A stretch of 64,000 nt of DNA from Gemmatimonadota bacterium (GTDB lineage Bacteria > Latescibacterota > UBA2968 > UBA8231), in NCBI GenBank assembly GCA_018660835.1, contig JABJJN010000021.1, forward strand, positions 62,001 through 126,000. The letters run 5' to 3'. Positions 33,708 to 43,395 of this stretch are shown in pieces. The translations under genes and the position numbers were made by a program. The notes under the pieces were generated by a model, which was given only the letters and a program-made list of their open reading frames with translations, was not told where the DNA came from and did no database searches. Within the stretch, counting starts at the first letter, position 1. Each line of letters starts with the position of its first letter.

Positions 33708-35621
33708 ATGTCACATCACGGTGAACGCCAATGGCACAGGGCACAGCACTTCGACGCTGAAGCGACGCGACGTGGTGTTGAGCGAGAGGGTGACTGTCTG
33801 CGTTTGCGACGGGGTGTGACCCTGCGTGACGAGATGGGGCGCACGAATACGCGAAATCGTGAATTGGTGACGTCCACACGTTGGGCGCGCAAGACGCTGG
33901 TCGTCAACAGTATCGGCTCTGCTCTCGAAAGTGCCCACCTTTGTCCTTACATCGGCGGTCCTGCCGACGCATCTACACTGCGTATCGACCTGAATGGCCA
34001 CGCTGTCGAGATCTCCTTGGCCGAACCGGAATACTGGTCGGGTGCGTGGAAGCGTATCCCCCTGCCCGTTGAACACCTGCGCGAAGGGGAGAACGATGTG
34101 GTTTTCCGTGCTGAGGGAGATGGTGAGTGGCGTTTACTGATGGAGAATGGTTTTCTCCCTGATCGCAGTGCCGTCAGTGACGATGCAGGGCAAACCTGGC
34201 GCAGTGACGAGATCGGTGAGAATGATCGCGGCGACGGGGAGTATGTCGTCAGATTATGGCTTGACCAGCATGTGGAAGAGGGCGAGGTCATCTCTGCACC
34301 GGTCGATCTGTTGGCGATTGCGGCGCAGCAATCGATCGCTGCTGTGGGCCGCGTGACGGAAATCGACTTGGCCATGGATGCAGATCTCCCAGCAAACACG
34401 TCATGTGTGGTTGAATGGCGACAGGGCACCACACCCGCCTACGATCCGGCTACGTGGAGTGCGTGGACACCACAACAAGAGACTGAGACCGACGGCTCAC
34501 GTTTTGGTCAATGGCGTCTGCTGTTGAGCACGACGGATCCATCGGTGACGCCCGTGGTTCGCGGCGTGACCCTGCGAGTGGATTCAGACAGCGCTGAGGT
34601 ACCCCGTTGGACGATTGCTGAGCATGCCGGCAATACGCCACTTGTACGTAGCTCGTTTCGCTTCGCTCATATGGCGACAGATGATGTGCGCGGCAAGATT
34701 CTGCGCGAGCGTTGGTCCCTCGACATCGTCGTAGGCGCGGCGAAGACGGAATTCGAAGCATTGGTGCTGCTGCGACAGTGGGTCCGTGAGCAGTGGGAGG
34801 ATGGCTGGAATATGGGGCCTCTGTCCTATGTGCCACCCTGGGACGCACCGGTTATTCTCGAGCTGGCATCTCAGCAACTGGCTTTGGGAATGTGCACGCA
34901 CTATGCGACGGTCTTCACCCAGTGCTGCGCAGCTCTTGGTTTCTATGCACGCACGCAGATCATGCAGGCCCACTGTATCACCGAAGTCTGGTCAAATGAC
35001 TACGGCAAATGGGTGACGATGGACCCTGGTGGTGACAGCAATGACAAGACGAAATTCACCTATCACTTCGAGCGAGATGGCATCCCTCTCAGTGCCCTCG
35101 AGGCACATCTGGCGTATGTGCACGACGATTTCGATGACGTCGAGGTGAGTCCCAAACCTCCTTCCGAGACCAAGGACCGTTTCAGTGTGGCGACGCGCAT
35201 CCCCCTGTGGGAGCGCTTCATGATCAGCCTGCGCAATGATGAAACGGTGACGCTAGAGCCAGGGGAGCCCGAGCATGGACAGGGATCCTACCACTATGAC
35301 GGGTATCTGTGGTGGCATGACGAAAAAACGCTGCCCTTGCCGCACTTCTCGCGCCAAACGGATCGCGTGGGTGATTTTCACTGGGATCTGCACAGGACGC
35401 ATATGCATCTGCAGGCAGATGGCGATACTCTCATCGTCGACTTCGATACGGAGACGCCAAATCTCGCGCACTTCGAGATTCGTCTTGATGGTGGTGCCTG
35501 GGAAGAACGTCCCGCCCATTTCGAGATCCCTGTGCACAGTGGCGAGAATCGACTCGAGTCGCGGGCCGTCAATGGGCATGGACGCGCTGGTGCGATCAGC
35601 CATGTGACGATCGTCGTGTGA
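33708..35621 (+). CDS. Transglutaminase-like cysteine protease-fold protein
   Basis: A 637-residue soluble protein. The first ~320 residues are beta-rich with no recognised family; 'STLRIDLNGHAVEIS' and 'WKRIPLPVEHLREGENDVVFRAEG' look like a carbohydrate-binding-type beta sandwich. A transglutaminase-like core follows: Cys in 'LGMCTHYATVFTQCCAALGF' (about 395), His in 'QAHCITEVWS' (about 420) and Asp in 'WVTMDPGGD' (about 438), a complete triad. The C-terminal 130 residues are again beta-rich. Related folds hydrolyse or transfer at amide bonds. No signal peptide is visible. AGGAG lies 10 bases before ATG 33708. GTGA overlap couples it to the flavoenzyme gene. Confidence 0.75.
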   Translation: MSHHGERQWHRAQHFDAEATRRGVEREGDCLRLRRGVTLRDEMGRTNTRNRELVTSTRWARKTLVVNSIGSALESAHLCPYIGGPADASTLRIDLNGHAVEISLAEPEYWSGAWKRIPLPVEHLREGENDVVFRAEGDGEWRLLMENGFLPDRSAVSDDAGQTWRSDEIGENDRGDGEYVVRLWLDQHVEEGEVISAPVDLLAIAAQQSIAAVGRVTEIDLAMDADLPANTSCVVEWRQGTTPAYDPATWSAWTPQQETETDGSRFGQWRLLLSTTDPSVTPVVRGVTLRVDSDSAEVPRWTIAEHAGNTPLVRSSFRFAHMATDDVRGKILRERWSLDIVVGAAKTEFEALVLLRQWVREQWEDGWNMGPLSYVPPWDAPVILELASQQLALGMCTHYATVFTQCCAALGFYARTQIMQAHCITEVWSNDYGKWVTMDPGGDSNDKTKFTYHFERDGIPLSALEAHLAYVHDDFDDVEVSPKPPSETKDRFSVATRIPLWERFMISLRNDETVTLEPGEPEHGQGSYHYDGYLWWHDEKTLPLPHFSRQTDRVGDFHWDLHRTHMHLQADGDTLIVDFDTETPNLAHFEIRLDGGAWEERPAHFEIPVHSGENRLESRAVNGHGRAGAISHVTIVV

Positions 35622-37168
35622 CTGCAGGACAATGGCGTGCAGGCGATGCCGAGTCGAAAGGGCAAGTCGGCGTGGACGTCGGGCACTATGCCGAATACGA
35701 TGTCGTTGTTGTAGGTGGAGGGGGGAGCGGACTGGCCGCCGCCGCATCGGCAGCCGAGCATGGAGTGTCGACGGTCCTCCTCGAGCGCGAGTCTGTGCTG
35801 GGAGGCACGACGGGAATCGCGGTTGGATCGTTCACAGCAAACCAGACTCGGTTGCAACGGCAGCAGAATATCTCAGATACACTGGACGATCACGCTGTCG
35901 ATGCGGGCCAATTCGCACCGGCAAGTATTGAGGCATGCAACAACGAGTCCCTGCGGCGTTTCTTTCTGTCTCAGGCAGCGGCAACGATGGAATGGCTCGA
36001 GGCTATGGGGCTGACTTTCCACGGGCCAAGCCCCGAACCTCCTAATCGTGTGCCGCGGATGCACAATGTCGTGCCCGGGGCCAAGGCCTATATCGCCGCG
36101 TTGCAGTCGAAGTTGGTCAGCCACGGCGGACGAATTGTCTGTGACGCCGAGGTGACCCAGATCGTGCGCGAGGAAGATCGTGTCCAGGGCGTTGTTGCCC
36201 TTGTCGATGGTGAACGTCGAACCTTTCGGGCCAGAGCGGGCGTCGTCATGGCCGCCGGGGATTATACGAATTCAGCTGAATTGATTGCGCGTTTTAAGGG
36301 TGAGCGCTTCAGTCGCGTAGAGGGCATCAACCCAAATTCGACGGGCGCCGGCCATCTGTTGTGCGAGGCGGCGGGCGCACAATTGCTGAACATGGAAATC
36401 ACGTATGGCCCGGAGTTGCGCTTCGTTCCTCCCCAGAGCAAACGCACCTTCCAGCAACTGTTACCAAGTCGAGGTCCACTGTTACGTGTCATGGGGCGTC
36501 TGTTGCCTCTGATACCAAAACCGCTGATGGCCGCATTCGTACGGCGATTGCTGGTCACCTGGCAGCATCCGGAAGATGCGCTGTTTGAAGATGGGGCCAT
36601 TCTGTTGAACGAAGAGGGACGACGATTCTGCGATGAGCGCCAGACGCCAGAACGGGAAATTGCGATCGCCGACCAGCCACAGAAGCGTTGTTACATGCTA
36701 TTGGATGAGGCGCTACAGGCACGCTATGGTGAGTGGCCGCATTTCGTTTCGACGGCGCCAAAAATCGCCTATGCCTATGTGCAGGATTATCTGCGTCTGC
36801 GCCCCGATGTTGCCGTCTCTGGAACATTGGAAGAGGTTGCTCGGCGGCGAGGTCTATCGGAGAAGAGGGTCCGCCAGAGCGTTGACGAGGTGAATGTCGA
36901 GCGCGGAGACACGGGCGTGCTGGCACATTTGCGCGGCAAGCGCTGGGTGTTGCTTGGACCGGCGAAGTCATATTTCACAACCACAGAGGGTGGTGTCGCA
37001 ATCGACGAACAGTTCCGTGCTCTTAGCAGGCAGGGCGAACCGATTGACGGGTTATACGCAATCGGTCAGAATGGACTTGGCGGTCAGATTCTGTGGGGAC
37101 ATGGACTTCATATCGCGTGGGCGATGACCAGTGGGCGCCTCGTCGGCAGGCAGCTGGCTAGCTCGTGA
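35618..37168 (+). CDS. FAD-dependent oxidoreductase (fumarate reductase/ketosteroid dehydrogenase flavoprotein type)
   Basis: A 516-residue flavoprotein. The dinucleotide-binding motif 'YDVVVVGGGGSGLAAAASAAEHG' is near residue 27, followed by 'LLERESVLGGTTGIAVGS', the GGxT/S-type contact of the FAD_binding_2 family. 'GVVMAAGDYTNS' is the second FAD motif, and the C-terminal 'PIDGLYAIGQNGLGGQILWGHGLHIAWAMTSGRLVG' binds the flavin again. It should oxidise or reduce a C-C bond in a small organic molecule. Start GTG 35618 and the GTGA overlap at its end (37165-37168) couple it to both neighbours. Confidence 0.87.
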   Translation: MTAGQWRAGDAESKGQVGVDVGHYAEYDVVVVGGGGSGLAAAASAAEHGVSTVLLERESVLGGTTGIAVGSFTANQTRLQRQQNISDTLDDHAVDAGQFAPASIEACNNESLRRFFLSQAAATMEWLEAMGLTFHGPSPEPPNRVPRMHNVVPGAKAYIAALQSKLVSHGGRIVCDAEVTQIVREEDRVQGVVALVDGERRTFRARAGVVMAAGDYTNSAELIARFKGERFSRVEGINPNSTGAGHLLCEAAGAQLLNMEITYGPELRFVPPQSKRTFQQLLPSRGPLLRVMGRLLPLIPKPLMAAFVRRLLVTWQHPEDALFEDGAILLNEEGRRFCDERQTPEREIAIADQPQKRCYMLLDEALQARYGEWPHFVSTAPKIAYAYVQDYLRLRPDVAVSGTLEEVARRRGLSEKRVRQSVDEVNVERGDTGVLAHLRGKRWVLLGPAKSYFTTTEGGVAIDEQFRALSRQGEPIDGLYAIGQNGLGGQILWGHGLHIAWAMTSGRLVGRQLASS

Positions 37169-39129
37169 AGGAGACAGAAGACTCCGTCCAGCGAGGAGTG
37201 ACTGCTCGATCACTTCTATTCGGCACGTGCCTGGTCGCTGCGATCAGTGTCCTGAGTCCCTGGGCAATTCTGGTGGTGAAGGGCTCCCAGTTGACGTCCA
37301 ATGCGATCCCCATCATCGCCATCTTCCTGTTGTTTCTAGTGACGGTCGTGCTGCAACCCATTCTGCGCTGGCTCGGTGATCGGGGTGCCTTTACGCGACC
37401 CGAGTTGATCACCATCTATGTGATGATGCTCGTCGGTTCCGTCGTGGTGACGACGGGATTCGCCGGCACTTTTCTTTCTGTCATCACAGGCGCCGTCTAC
37501 TATGCGACACCAGAGAACGATTGGAATTCACTTTTTGTTCCGTATTTGAGTCGTTGGCTCACGCCCGATGACACGCAGGCGATCCGTCTGTTCTACGAAG
37601 GCCTGCCCAAGGGACAAGTGATCCCCTGGGAATCGTGGGTGCGCCCGCTGGTCACGTGGATCAGCTTCATCCTCGTCTTCTACTGGACGCTGTTCTGTAT
37701 CGGAGTCATCCTGCGCGGTCAGTGGGTGGAGAATGAGCGTCTCGTATTTCCTTTGACGCGACTGCCACTGGCTATGGTAGAAGAGCCAGCGAAGGGGTCT
37801 GAGGGTGAGCGATCGCTCGTGGCACGCTTGTTCACGAACAGGGTGATGTGGATGGGGTTCGCCATCCCTCTCCTCATTCATTCGTGGAATTCTCTCGGCA
37901 ACTACTCCGACGCTTTTCAGAAACTTCCCCTCAGTGGCACGATGGCCCTGTTGCCCGGGTTGGTCACGGTGCCAGTGCGGCTGAATCTGCCCGTCCTCGG
38001 TCTCGCCTATCTGATGCCGCTGAACGTCGCCTTCAGCGTCTGGTTCTTCTTCGCCATCGGCGTGCTCCAGACCTTGATCTTCGCACGTCTCGGTATCCAA
38101 ATCGGCACAGGGGATGTTTGGAATTCGGGTGGGGGAGCGCCATCTATTTTGCATCAGTCCGCCGGCGGGATGATGGTCTTTGTGCTATTTCTCCTGTGGA
38201 CGGCGCGCAGTCATATCCGTGGACTGTGGCGTCAGGCTCGCGGTCAGCAGGCAATTGATGGTCGTGAGGTGCTGTCACCGCGCCTTGCCTTTGGTGGCCT
38301 TGCCATGGGGTATCTGTTCCTGCTCGCCTGGCTCACTGCGTCCGGTCTGTCCCCGTACGTCGCCTTCCTGCTGCTCACCGGTGCCCTGGGCGCATTCATC
38401 GGATTGTCACGTGTCGTTGCGGAAGCCGGCTTGCCAAGCTGTCAGACGCCGATGGTACCGCAGGCCTTCATTACCCGCGGCTTTGGCCCGGAGGTCCTCG
38501 GTCTCAAGAACATGACAGGTTTGGGCCTGAGCACCGTCTGGATCGGTGAGACGGCGGCGAATATGATGAATGCTGTCATCCACTCGCTGAAATTGACGAC
38601 GGACGAAGAGGGATCCGGGCGTTATCGGCTGATGCCGCTGGCGATGGCGATCGCCGTTGTGGTGGGTATTGCAGGCTCCGTATGGTTCACGATGGAAATG
38701 GCCTACACATACGGGGGGATCAATCTGCACAGTTGGTACTACGGTGGTGCGCCGCGTTGGCCCTTTGAATACATGAAGTCCGTGCATGGCGCCCCTGAGC
38801 CGTTTCTGCCGCGCCTCGGCTTCACTGGCATCGGTGCAGCCGTGATGGGAACGCTATTGTTCCTGCGCCATCGATTCATATGGTGGCCCCTGCACCCGAT
38901 CGGTTTCCCGATTGCCAACACCTACACCATCGTCTACTACGGCTGGTTGTCGATCTTCCTCGCCTGGATGATCAAGAGTGTCGTGCTCAGATATGGCGGG
39001 ATCGCCGTCTATCGGGCGCTGCAGCCATTTTTTCTCGGACTGATCCTGGGCGAGTTCACCACAGCCTGTCTGTGGGTCTTCCTCGATGGGATCTATGGTT
39101 TCGAAGGGAACATGATCTTCAACTTCTGA
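37165..39129 (+). CDS. DUF6785 family (OPT transporter-like) membrane protein
   Basis: A 654-residue polytopic inner-membrane protein with about 13-15 hydrophobic segments. Family landmarks are 'LRGQWVENERLVFPLTRLPLAMVEEP' after the first third, and in the second half 'FIGLSRVVAEAGLPSCQTPMVPQAFITRGFGPE'. The arrangement resembles oligopeptide transporter (OPT) family proteins, with which DUF6784/DUF6785 proteins share features. The GTG start overlaps the flavoenzyme stop. As the last gene of the M81-aminotransferase-transglutaminase-flavoenzyme run it is the obvious candidate for substrate uptake; no transport assay is known to me for this family. Confidence 0.82.
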   Translation: MKETEDSVQRGVTARSLLFGTCLVAAISVLSPWAILVVKGSQLTSNAIPIIAIFLLFLVTVVLQPILRWLGDRGAFTRPELITIYVMMLVGSVVVTTGFAGTFLSVITGAVYYATPENDWNSLFVPYLSRWLTPDDTQAIRLFYEGLPKGQVIPWESWVRPLVTWISFILVFYWTLFCIGVILRGQWVENERLVFPLTRLPLAMVEEPAKGSEGERSLVARLFTNRVMWMGFAIPLLIHSWNSLGNYSDAFQKLPLSGTMALLPGLVTVPVRLNLPVLGLAYLMPLNVAFSVWFFFAIGVLQTLIFARLGIQIGTGDVWNSGGGAPSILHQSAGGMMVFVLFLLWTARSHIRGLWRQARGQQAIDGREVLSPRLAFGGLAMGYLFLLAWLTASGLSPYVAFLLLTGALGAFIGLSRVVAEAGLPSCQTPMVPQAFITRGFGPEVLGLKNMTGLGLSTVWIGETAANMMNAVIHSLKLTTDEEGSGRYRLMPLAMAIAVVVGIAGSVWFTMEMAYTYGGINLHSWYYGGAPRWPFEYMKSVHGAPEPFLPRLGFTGIGAAVMGTLLFLRHRFIWWPLHPIGFPIANTYTIVYYGWLSIFLAWMIKSVVLRYGGIAVYRALQPFFLGLILGEFTTACLWVFLDGIYGFEGNMIFNF

Positions 39130-39168
39130 TGGCCTAAGAGTTGATTGTCCCGTCGGCAAAGCCCGCAC

Positions 39169-40605
39169 TCAATCGATGATGAGAAAACCGAATCGATCGG
39201 GGCGTAGGGCAGATCCATATGTCGGAACCCACTGGCCATATTCGGAGGAATTGGTGATGCGGATGCGTGCAAGGTTGAAGCCCCAGACCTGCCCCGACAG
39301 CGGATCCCTGGATTCGGTCAACTGACTCATCGGCAGAGCCATCTCCAGCGTCCAACCTGTTTCGCTTACGTATACAGCATGTTCGATATCAGCATTCCAA
39401 TCGATGTCGCCTTGTGGCCCACTGCCGTCGCTGTACTGGTCGAAGATGGTGCCAAGATGATTGATGACGATCTGATGAAAGCTGCGTCCGTCCCGATTGG
39501 CATCGAAGAAGACCTCAACACACTCGTCCTGCCAGGCGTTCTCGTCACGTACGGTCGCCTGGGCATGTAGATTGTCTGTCCTTGGCTCCTGGCCTTCTAC
39601 GAGTAGAAACAGGGTCTGCTTCACGCGCCCCAGACGAGCCCGAGTCGCAGGCGTCGTCTCCACGGGTCGAAGGCGTGAGACATTCTCATAGAACCGGGAG
39701 ATCTCCACGGCCCCATCCCACACGTGTCTGTCCTCATGGCCATCGATATCTGGTGCACGAGGAAGTTGTGGCAGATGCAGTACATCGCCATTGGCCTCGA
39801 GAATCTCAAGACCCCGCTCGATCTCGCCATTGTCATAGTGAAACTTGCCGACGAGCTGATTGATATTCTTGCTGTCGGGCAGTAGTTCCAGGGCGTCTGT
39901 CATCAATTGCTCAGCTGTAGCCATGTCTGCAGTGAGCACATATTCCCGAGCCTGCGAGGCACCTGCGTCGGCGATTCCCTCCAGCCATTCCACGACATTG
40001 TCACGCAATGAATCGGCTAGCGTCGCATCACGCATCGCCACGAGTTCGTCGAGCAATTTCTGCCGATCTTCGACCTCAAAATGATCGGCAGACCACTGGC
40101 GATCAAAGCCCTGATTGGATATTCCACGCGTACGATCGCGCGCCCGAAGACTGATCACACCCAGTGTCACGAGAATTTCCTGACGTACCCCATCGTCGGA
40201 CTCGTGGGGTAGTCTGTTGATGATCAGACTCGTCGCCTTGCTGGTTTCGAGATCGCCCAGACAACGAACGACCGTCCGCCGCACGATGACTTCTGGATCG
40301 TCGAGTGCGCCCTGCAGAGCCGCAAGAATCTCGGGAGTCTTCTCGCGCAGATACAGTCGATAAAGGGCATCGGCCATTTGACTGCGAGCATCGGGTCCAC
40401 GATTCGGATCACCGAAGGCCTCGAGTAGTGGCTCGATCGCATCCTGGCGTGCCAGGGACAGGGCCATCTTGGCATCTTCCGACGCGGGACCTGACAGGGC
40501 GTCAATATGGTCGTCGATGTCGGGACCACAACCGGCGCTGACCAGAAGTGTGGCGATGAACAGTACCAGCAATTGCTGCCTGCCAATGCGCTTCCTAAAG
40601 AGCAT
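39169..40605 (-). CDS. Lipoprotein with HEAT-like repeats and CBM9-like C-terminal domain
   Basis: A 478-residue lipoprotein. The signal peptide ends in the lipobox 'LVSAGC', with Cys 26 as the lipid site. Residues 35-160 form alpha-helical HEAT-like units ('ARQDAIEPLLEAFGD', 'EILAALQGALDDPEVIVRRTVVRCLGDL'). The C-terminal ~200 residues resemble the CBM9-like fold: 'WDGAVEISRFYENV', 'DECVEVFFDANRD', 'HQIVINHLGTIFD' and 'WGFNLARIRI'. It follows two ABC-2 permease genes on the same strand with a 19-base gap, so it may work with that exporter at the periplasmic face. Confidence 0.72.
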   Translation of the reverse strand: MLFRKRIGRQQLLVLFIATLLVSAGCGPDIDDHIDALSGPASEDAKMALSLARQDAIEPLLEAFGDPNRGPDARSQMADALYRLYLREKTPEILAALQGALDDPEVIVRRTVVRCLGDLETSKATSLIINRLPHESDDGVRQEILVTLGVISLRARDRTRGISNQGFDRQWSADHFEVEDRQKLLDELVAMRDATLADSLRDNVVEWLEGIADAGASQAREYVLTADMATAEQLMTDALELLPDSKNINQLVGKFHYDNGEIERGLEILEANGDVLHLPQLPRAPDIDGHEDRHVWDGAVEISRFYENVSRLRPVETTPATRARLGRVKQTLFLLVEGQEPRTDNLHAQATVRDENAWQDECVEVFFDANRDGRSFHQIVINHLGTIFDQYSDGSGPQGDIDWNADIEHAVYVSETGWTLEMALPMSQLTESRDPLSGQVWGFNLARIRITNSSEYGQWVPTYGSALRPDRFGFLIID

Positions 40606-40623
40606 CTTCAGCCCCCTCCATCC

Positions 40624-42003
40624 TCATTGCACATCATATCGGGTCACTGACACCCAGGCAGCCAGCAGGAAGGAAATGTTCCATAAGACCAGGATCAGCA
40701 TGTCCATCGACGTCTGCGCAAAACGCTCATCGAAGGGCATCTGCTCGTAGTCATAACGTGGATAATCCTCGATCTCAAGTTGCGCGTCTCCCTCGTAGAT
40801 CGCCGGATCGAATTTTGAGTAGGCGTATTCAGCCCACGTTGTGGCGTAGCGATCGAGGGATGCTCGTTGATGAGATGTTTCCCTTACACCTGTACCGGCA
40901 AAATCACACACAGAGATCGCGAACAGGGCCGCTGGCGAGACCTTTGCCAGGGTGCGAGTCAGATCGATCTGCTCGTCCATACGACGTTGGAAGTCGGCGT
41001 CAATCTTGCGTCGGCGCTCGTTGACCGTCGCCGTCATGGCACTCTCGAGTTTCTGGTAAGTGGCGACCATCTCACTGACCGGCGTATCCGCTTCCTGGGC
41101 GGGTCCGATATATGCCTGCCACTCACGGATGAACTTTCCCTGTTCCTCCTGTTTCAGGCGGGCTTTCTCAGACTCTACGGCCTGCATGGTGGGTGTCTCC
41201 ACCGCGATACGGGCAACGTGGGGCGCAAGATTTGGCAGAACGAGGACCATGACGACCCAGATCAGCAATAGCACCGTGATCGATGTGGAGGGCAGGTGGG
41301 TTCGTGCCGATACGAGCAACCCGAGTGCATAGATCGTGGACAGATAGACGAGGGCCCCAAGTAGTGCCAGCCCCAGTGAGGCCCAGTCACTACTCCTCAG
41401 GTCGATCTGCGGGAACAGCAGCGTCACCACCAGTCCAAGTAGAATCGACATGAGGAATGGCGTCAGCAGAGCGACACATCCGCCAATCCATTTGGCAAGC
41501 AGCAGCAGATCGCGAGGCACCGAATAGGACAGCACGACCTTGAGAGTGCCCAGGTCTTTCTCGCCTGAGAACGCGTCGTAGGAGAAAGCGATCGCCAGCA
41601 GGCTCATGATGATCCCGGCAACAAAGGTCAGATCCATCACGGGAAAAAGCAGACTGACGGGATTCATCTCCAGATTTGCCTGGCGCTCCGGTGCCGCCAT
41701 GGCGCTGACACGCACCGTCGACGTGTGAGCATCGTCGACACCGCTGAAGAAGACCTTCATCGGATTCAATGGTGTGTCGACGAACACACCGTTCGTTGTC
41801 AGTTCGTGTGGAAACCTTGTCTCCTGCAGTTGATCGGCGTGCATCAACTGATTGGTGCGATAGTCGAAGCTGGCATCGCGGAAATCACGGGCGAGGACGA
41901 AAACACTCGAGAGCACCACGACGGGGCAGATGATGCAGGCCATGGCGAAGCGCAGGCTGCGCAGGTGGTCGAGAAGCTCCTTACGAATCAGTAGACTCAG
42001 CAT
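40624..42003 (-). CDS. ABC-2 type transporter permease
   Basis: A 459-residue inner-membrane permease. The N-terminal helix 'LRFAMACIICPVVVLSSVFVLA' is followed by a ~90-residue periplasmic part, then four or five helices between about 125 and 260 with the cytosolic motif 'DAFSGEKDLGTLKVVLSYSVPRDLLLLAKWIGG', typical of ABC-2 permeases. A second periplasmic, charged and partly coiled-coil region (about 270-420) precedes the last helix. The upstream gene encodes a homologue of exactly the same restored length. No ATPase gene is present nearby. Confidence 0.85.
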   Translation of the reverse strand: MLSLLIRKELLDHLRSLRFAMACIICPVVVLSSVFVLARDFRDASFDYRTNQLMHADQLQETRFPHELTTNGVFVDTPLNPMKVFFSGVDDAHTSTVRVSAMAAPERQANLEMNPVSLLFPVMDLTFVAGIIMSLLAIAFSYDAFSGEKDLGTLKVVLSYSVPRDLLLLAKWIGGCVALLTPFLMSILLGLVVTLLFPQIDLRSSDWASLGLALLGALVYLSTIYALGLLVSARTHLPSTSITVLLLIWVVMVLVLPNLAPHVARIAVETPTMQAVESEKARLKQEEQGKFIREWQAYIGPAQEADTPVSEMVATYQKLESAMTATVNERRRKIDADFQRRMDEQIDLTRTLAKVSPAALFAISVCDFAGTGVRETSHQRASLDRYATTWAEYAYSKFDPAIYEGDAQLEIEDYPRYDYEQMPFDERFAQTSMDMLILVLWNISFLLAAWVSVTRYDVQ

Positions 42004-42016
42004 ACCCGAATCCCTC

Positions 42017-43395
42017 TCACGTCACGTCGTAGCGCAGAAAAAAGAGATACGACCCCATAAAGAAGAGGACGTTGTAGACCAGCAAGAGCAGCAGATCGAT
42101 CGAGAGTCCATTGATCGTGTCATCCAGGCGTGACTCGATGATGTGAAACTGAGGCAGTTGATCCGCTTCGTACCAGCCATCGGGAAGACGACCTTGATTG
42201 TTGCGCTGTTCGTTCACTCCGTCGGCGAAATCGTCGAACTCCTCTTCGAAGCGCTCGTGCGCCTGCCGGAAGGCGATGAAACTGGAGATCCCCGTCGCCG
42301 CCAGCTCTGTCGTGGCATAGCGATAGCTGGCCGCCGGTGACAGACGCGAGAGGGTCTTGCTCACAGATGTCTGCGTGGCGAACTCCTCTCGATAGAAGCG
42401 GTCGAGTTTCTCCTGCCGTGCTTCACCTTCCTGGGTGATTTCCTCCTGGAGTCGCCTGCCCTCGTCGCCATAGCTGAGTGTCTGCTGAGAGATCCGCTGC
42501 AGTTTCAGCTGCGTCTCCTGATCCACAGCCATCTTCTCGGCCGTGATCTTCTGTGCGGAAGGCACCGGATACGCGATCCTGGCGATGACGGGCGCCAGAT
42601 TTGGAATCACGAGGATCCAGCAGATCCACACGAAGAGAGATACGATCAAGGCCGTTGAGGCACGATGCGTGAGTGTGGAGATCAGTAATCCGAGTGTGAA
42701 GAAGAGGGAGATGTAGAGAAGAGACACCACGACGAACCAACCGATGCGTGCCAGTGACTCACCGTCAAGTGTGATCGCACCAATCAGATGCACGTAGCCG
42801 ATTCGGCAGCCAATGAGACAAGAAATGGAGCCGTCAGAGAGACGAAACCGCCGATCCACTTTCCCAGGATGATTGAATCGCGTGGAACAGCGTTGGCGAG
42901 GACGATCTTGAGCGTGCCTCGCTCCTTCTCCCCGCAGATGGCATCGAAGACGAACATGAGCGCCAGCAGGCTGACGACAATATTTACGACGTAACCGAGA
43001 TCCGGGCTGTCGAAGAGAGCGAGAACCGGGTTCCGATAGCGCTGTTCGTCGATTGTTCTGGCATTGAATTGAGCCGTGTGTACCTGCGTCGGCACCACTG
43101 CTGCCAGCCCGTCGACGAAGACGCCCAGATCCTGTGGTCGTCGATCGCCGTAGATACCTTGATTGAGGAAGAGTTCATCGGCTACCTGATTGGCATCACC
43201 GGCAGCGCCGATCTTGTCGAGGGATTCCCGATGCCCAGCAAGACTGGCCTCGTAAGCACGAGACCGATCCTGGTAGTCAGTCGTCATCACAAAGACACTG
43301 ACAAGCACCAGACCGAAAAACAGGAGGAATGTGACGAGAAAGCGGAAACTGAGGACGTTACCGACGATCTCACGGCGAATCAGCGTAAGCAGCAT
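42017..43395 (-). pseudogene. ABC-2 type transporter permease (frameshifted; possibly a sequence error)
   Basis: A paralog of the following permease broken by one base. The N-terminal part (43395 to about 42810) has the first helix 'FRFLVTFLLFFGLVLVSVFV' and 'DAICGEKERGTLKIVLANAVPRDSIILGKWIGGFVSLTAPFLVSL'. The rest continues in another frame with 'LIGAITLDGESLARIGWFVVVSLLYISLFFTLGLLI' and a charged periplasmic region up to the last helix. Adding one base near 42808-42824 yields 459 residues, identical in length to the paralog and aligned with it through the break. Gene decay and sequencing error are both possible. Confidence 0.85.
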
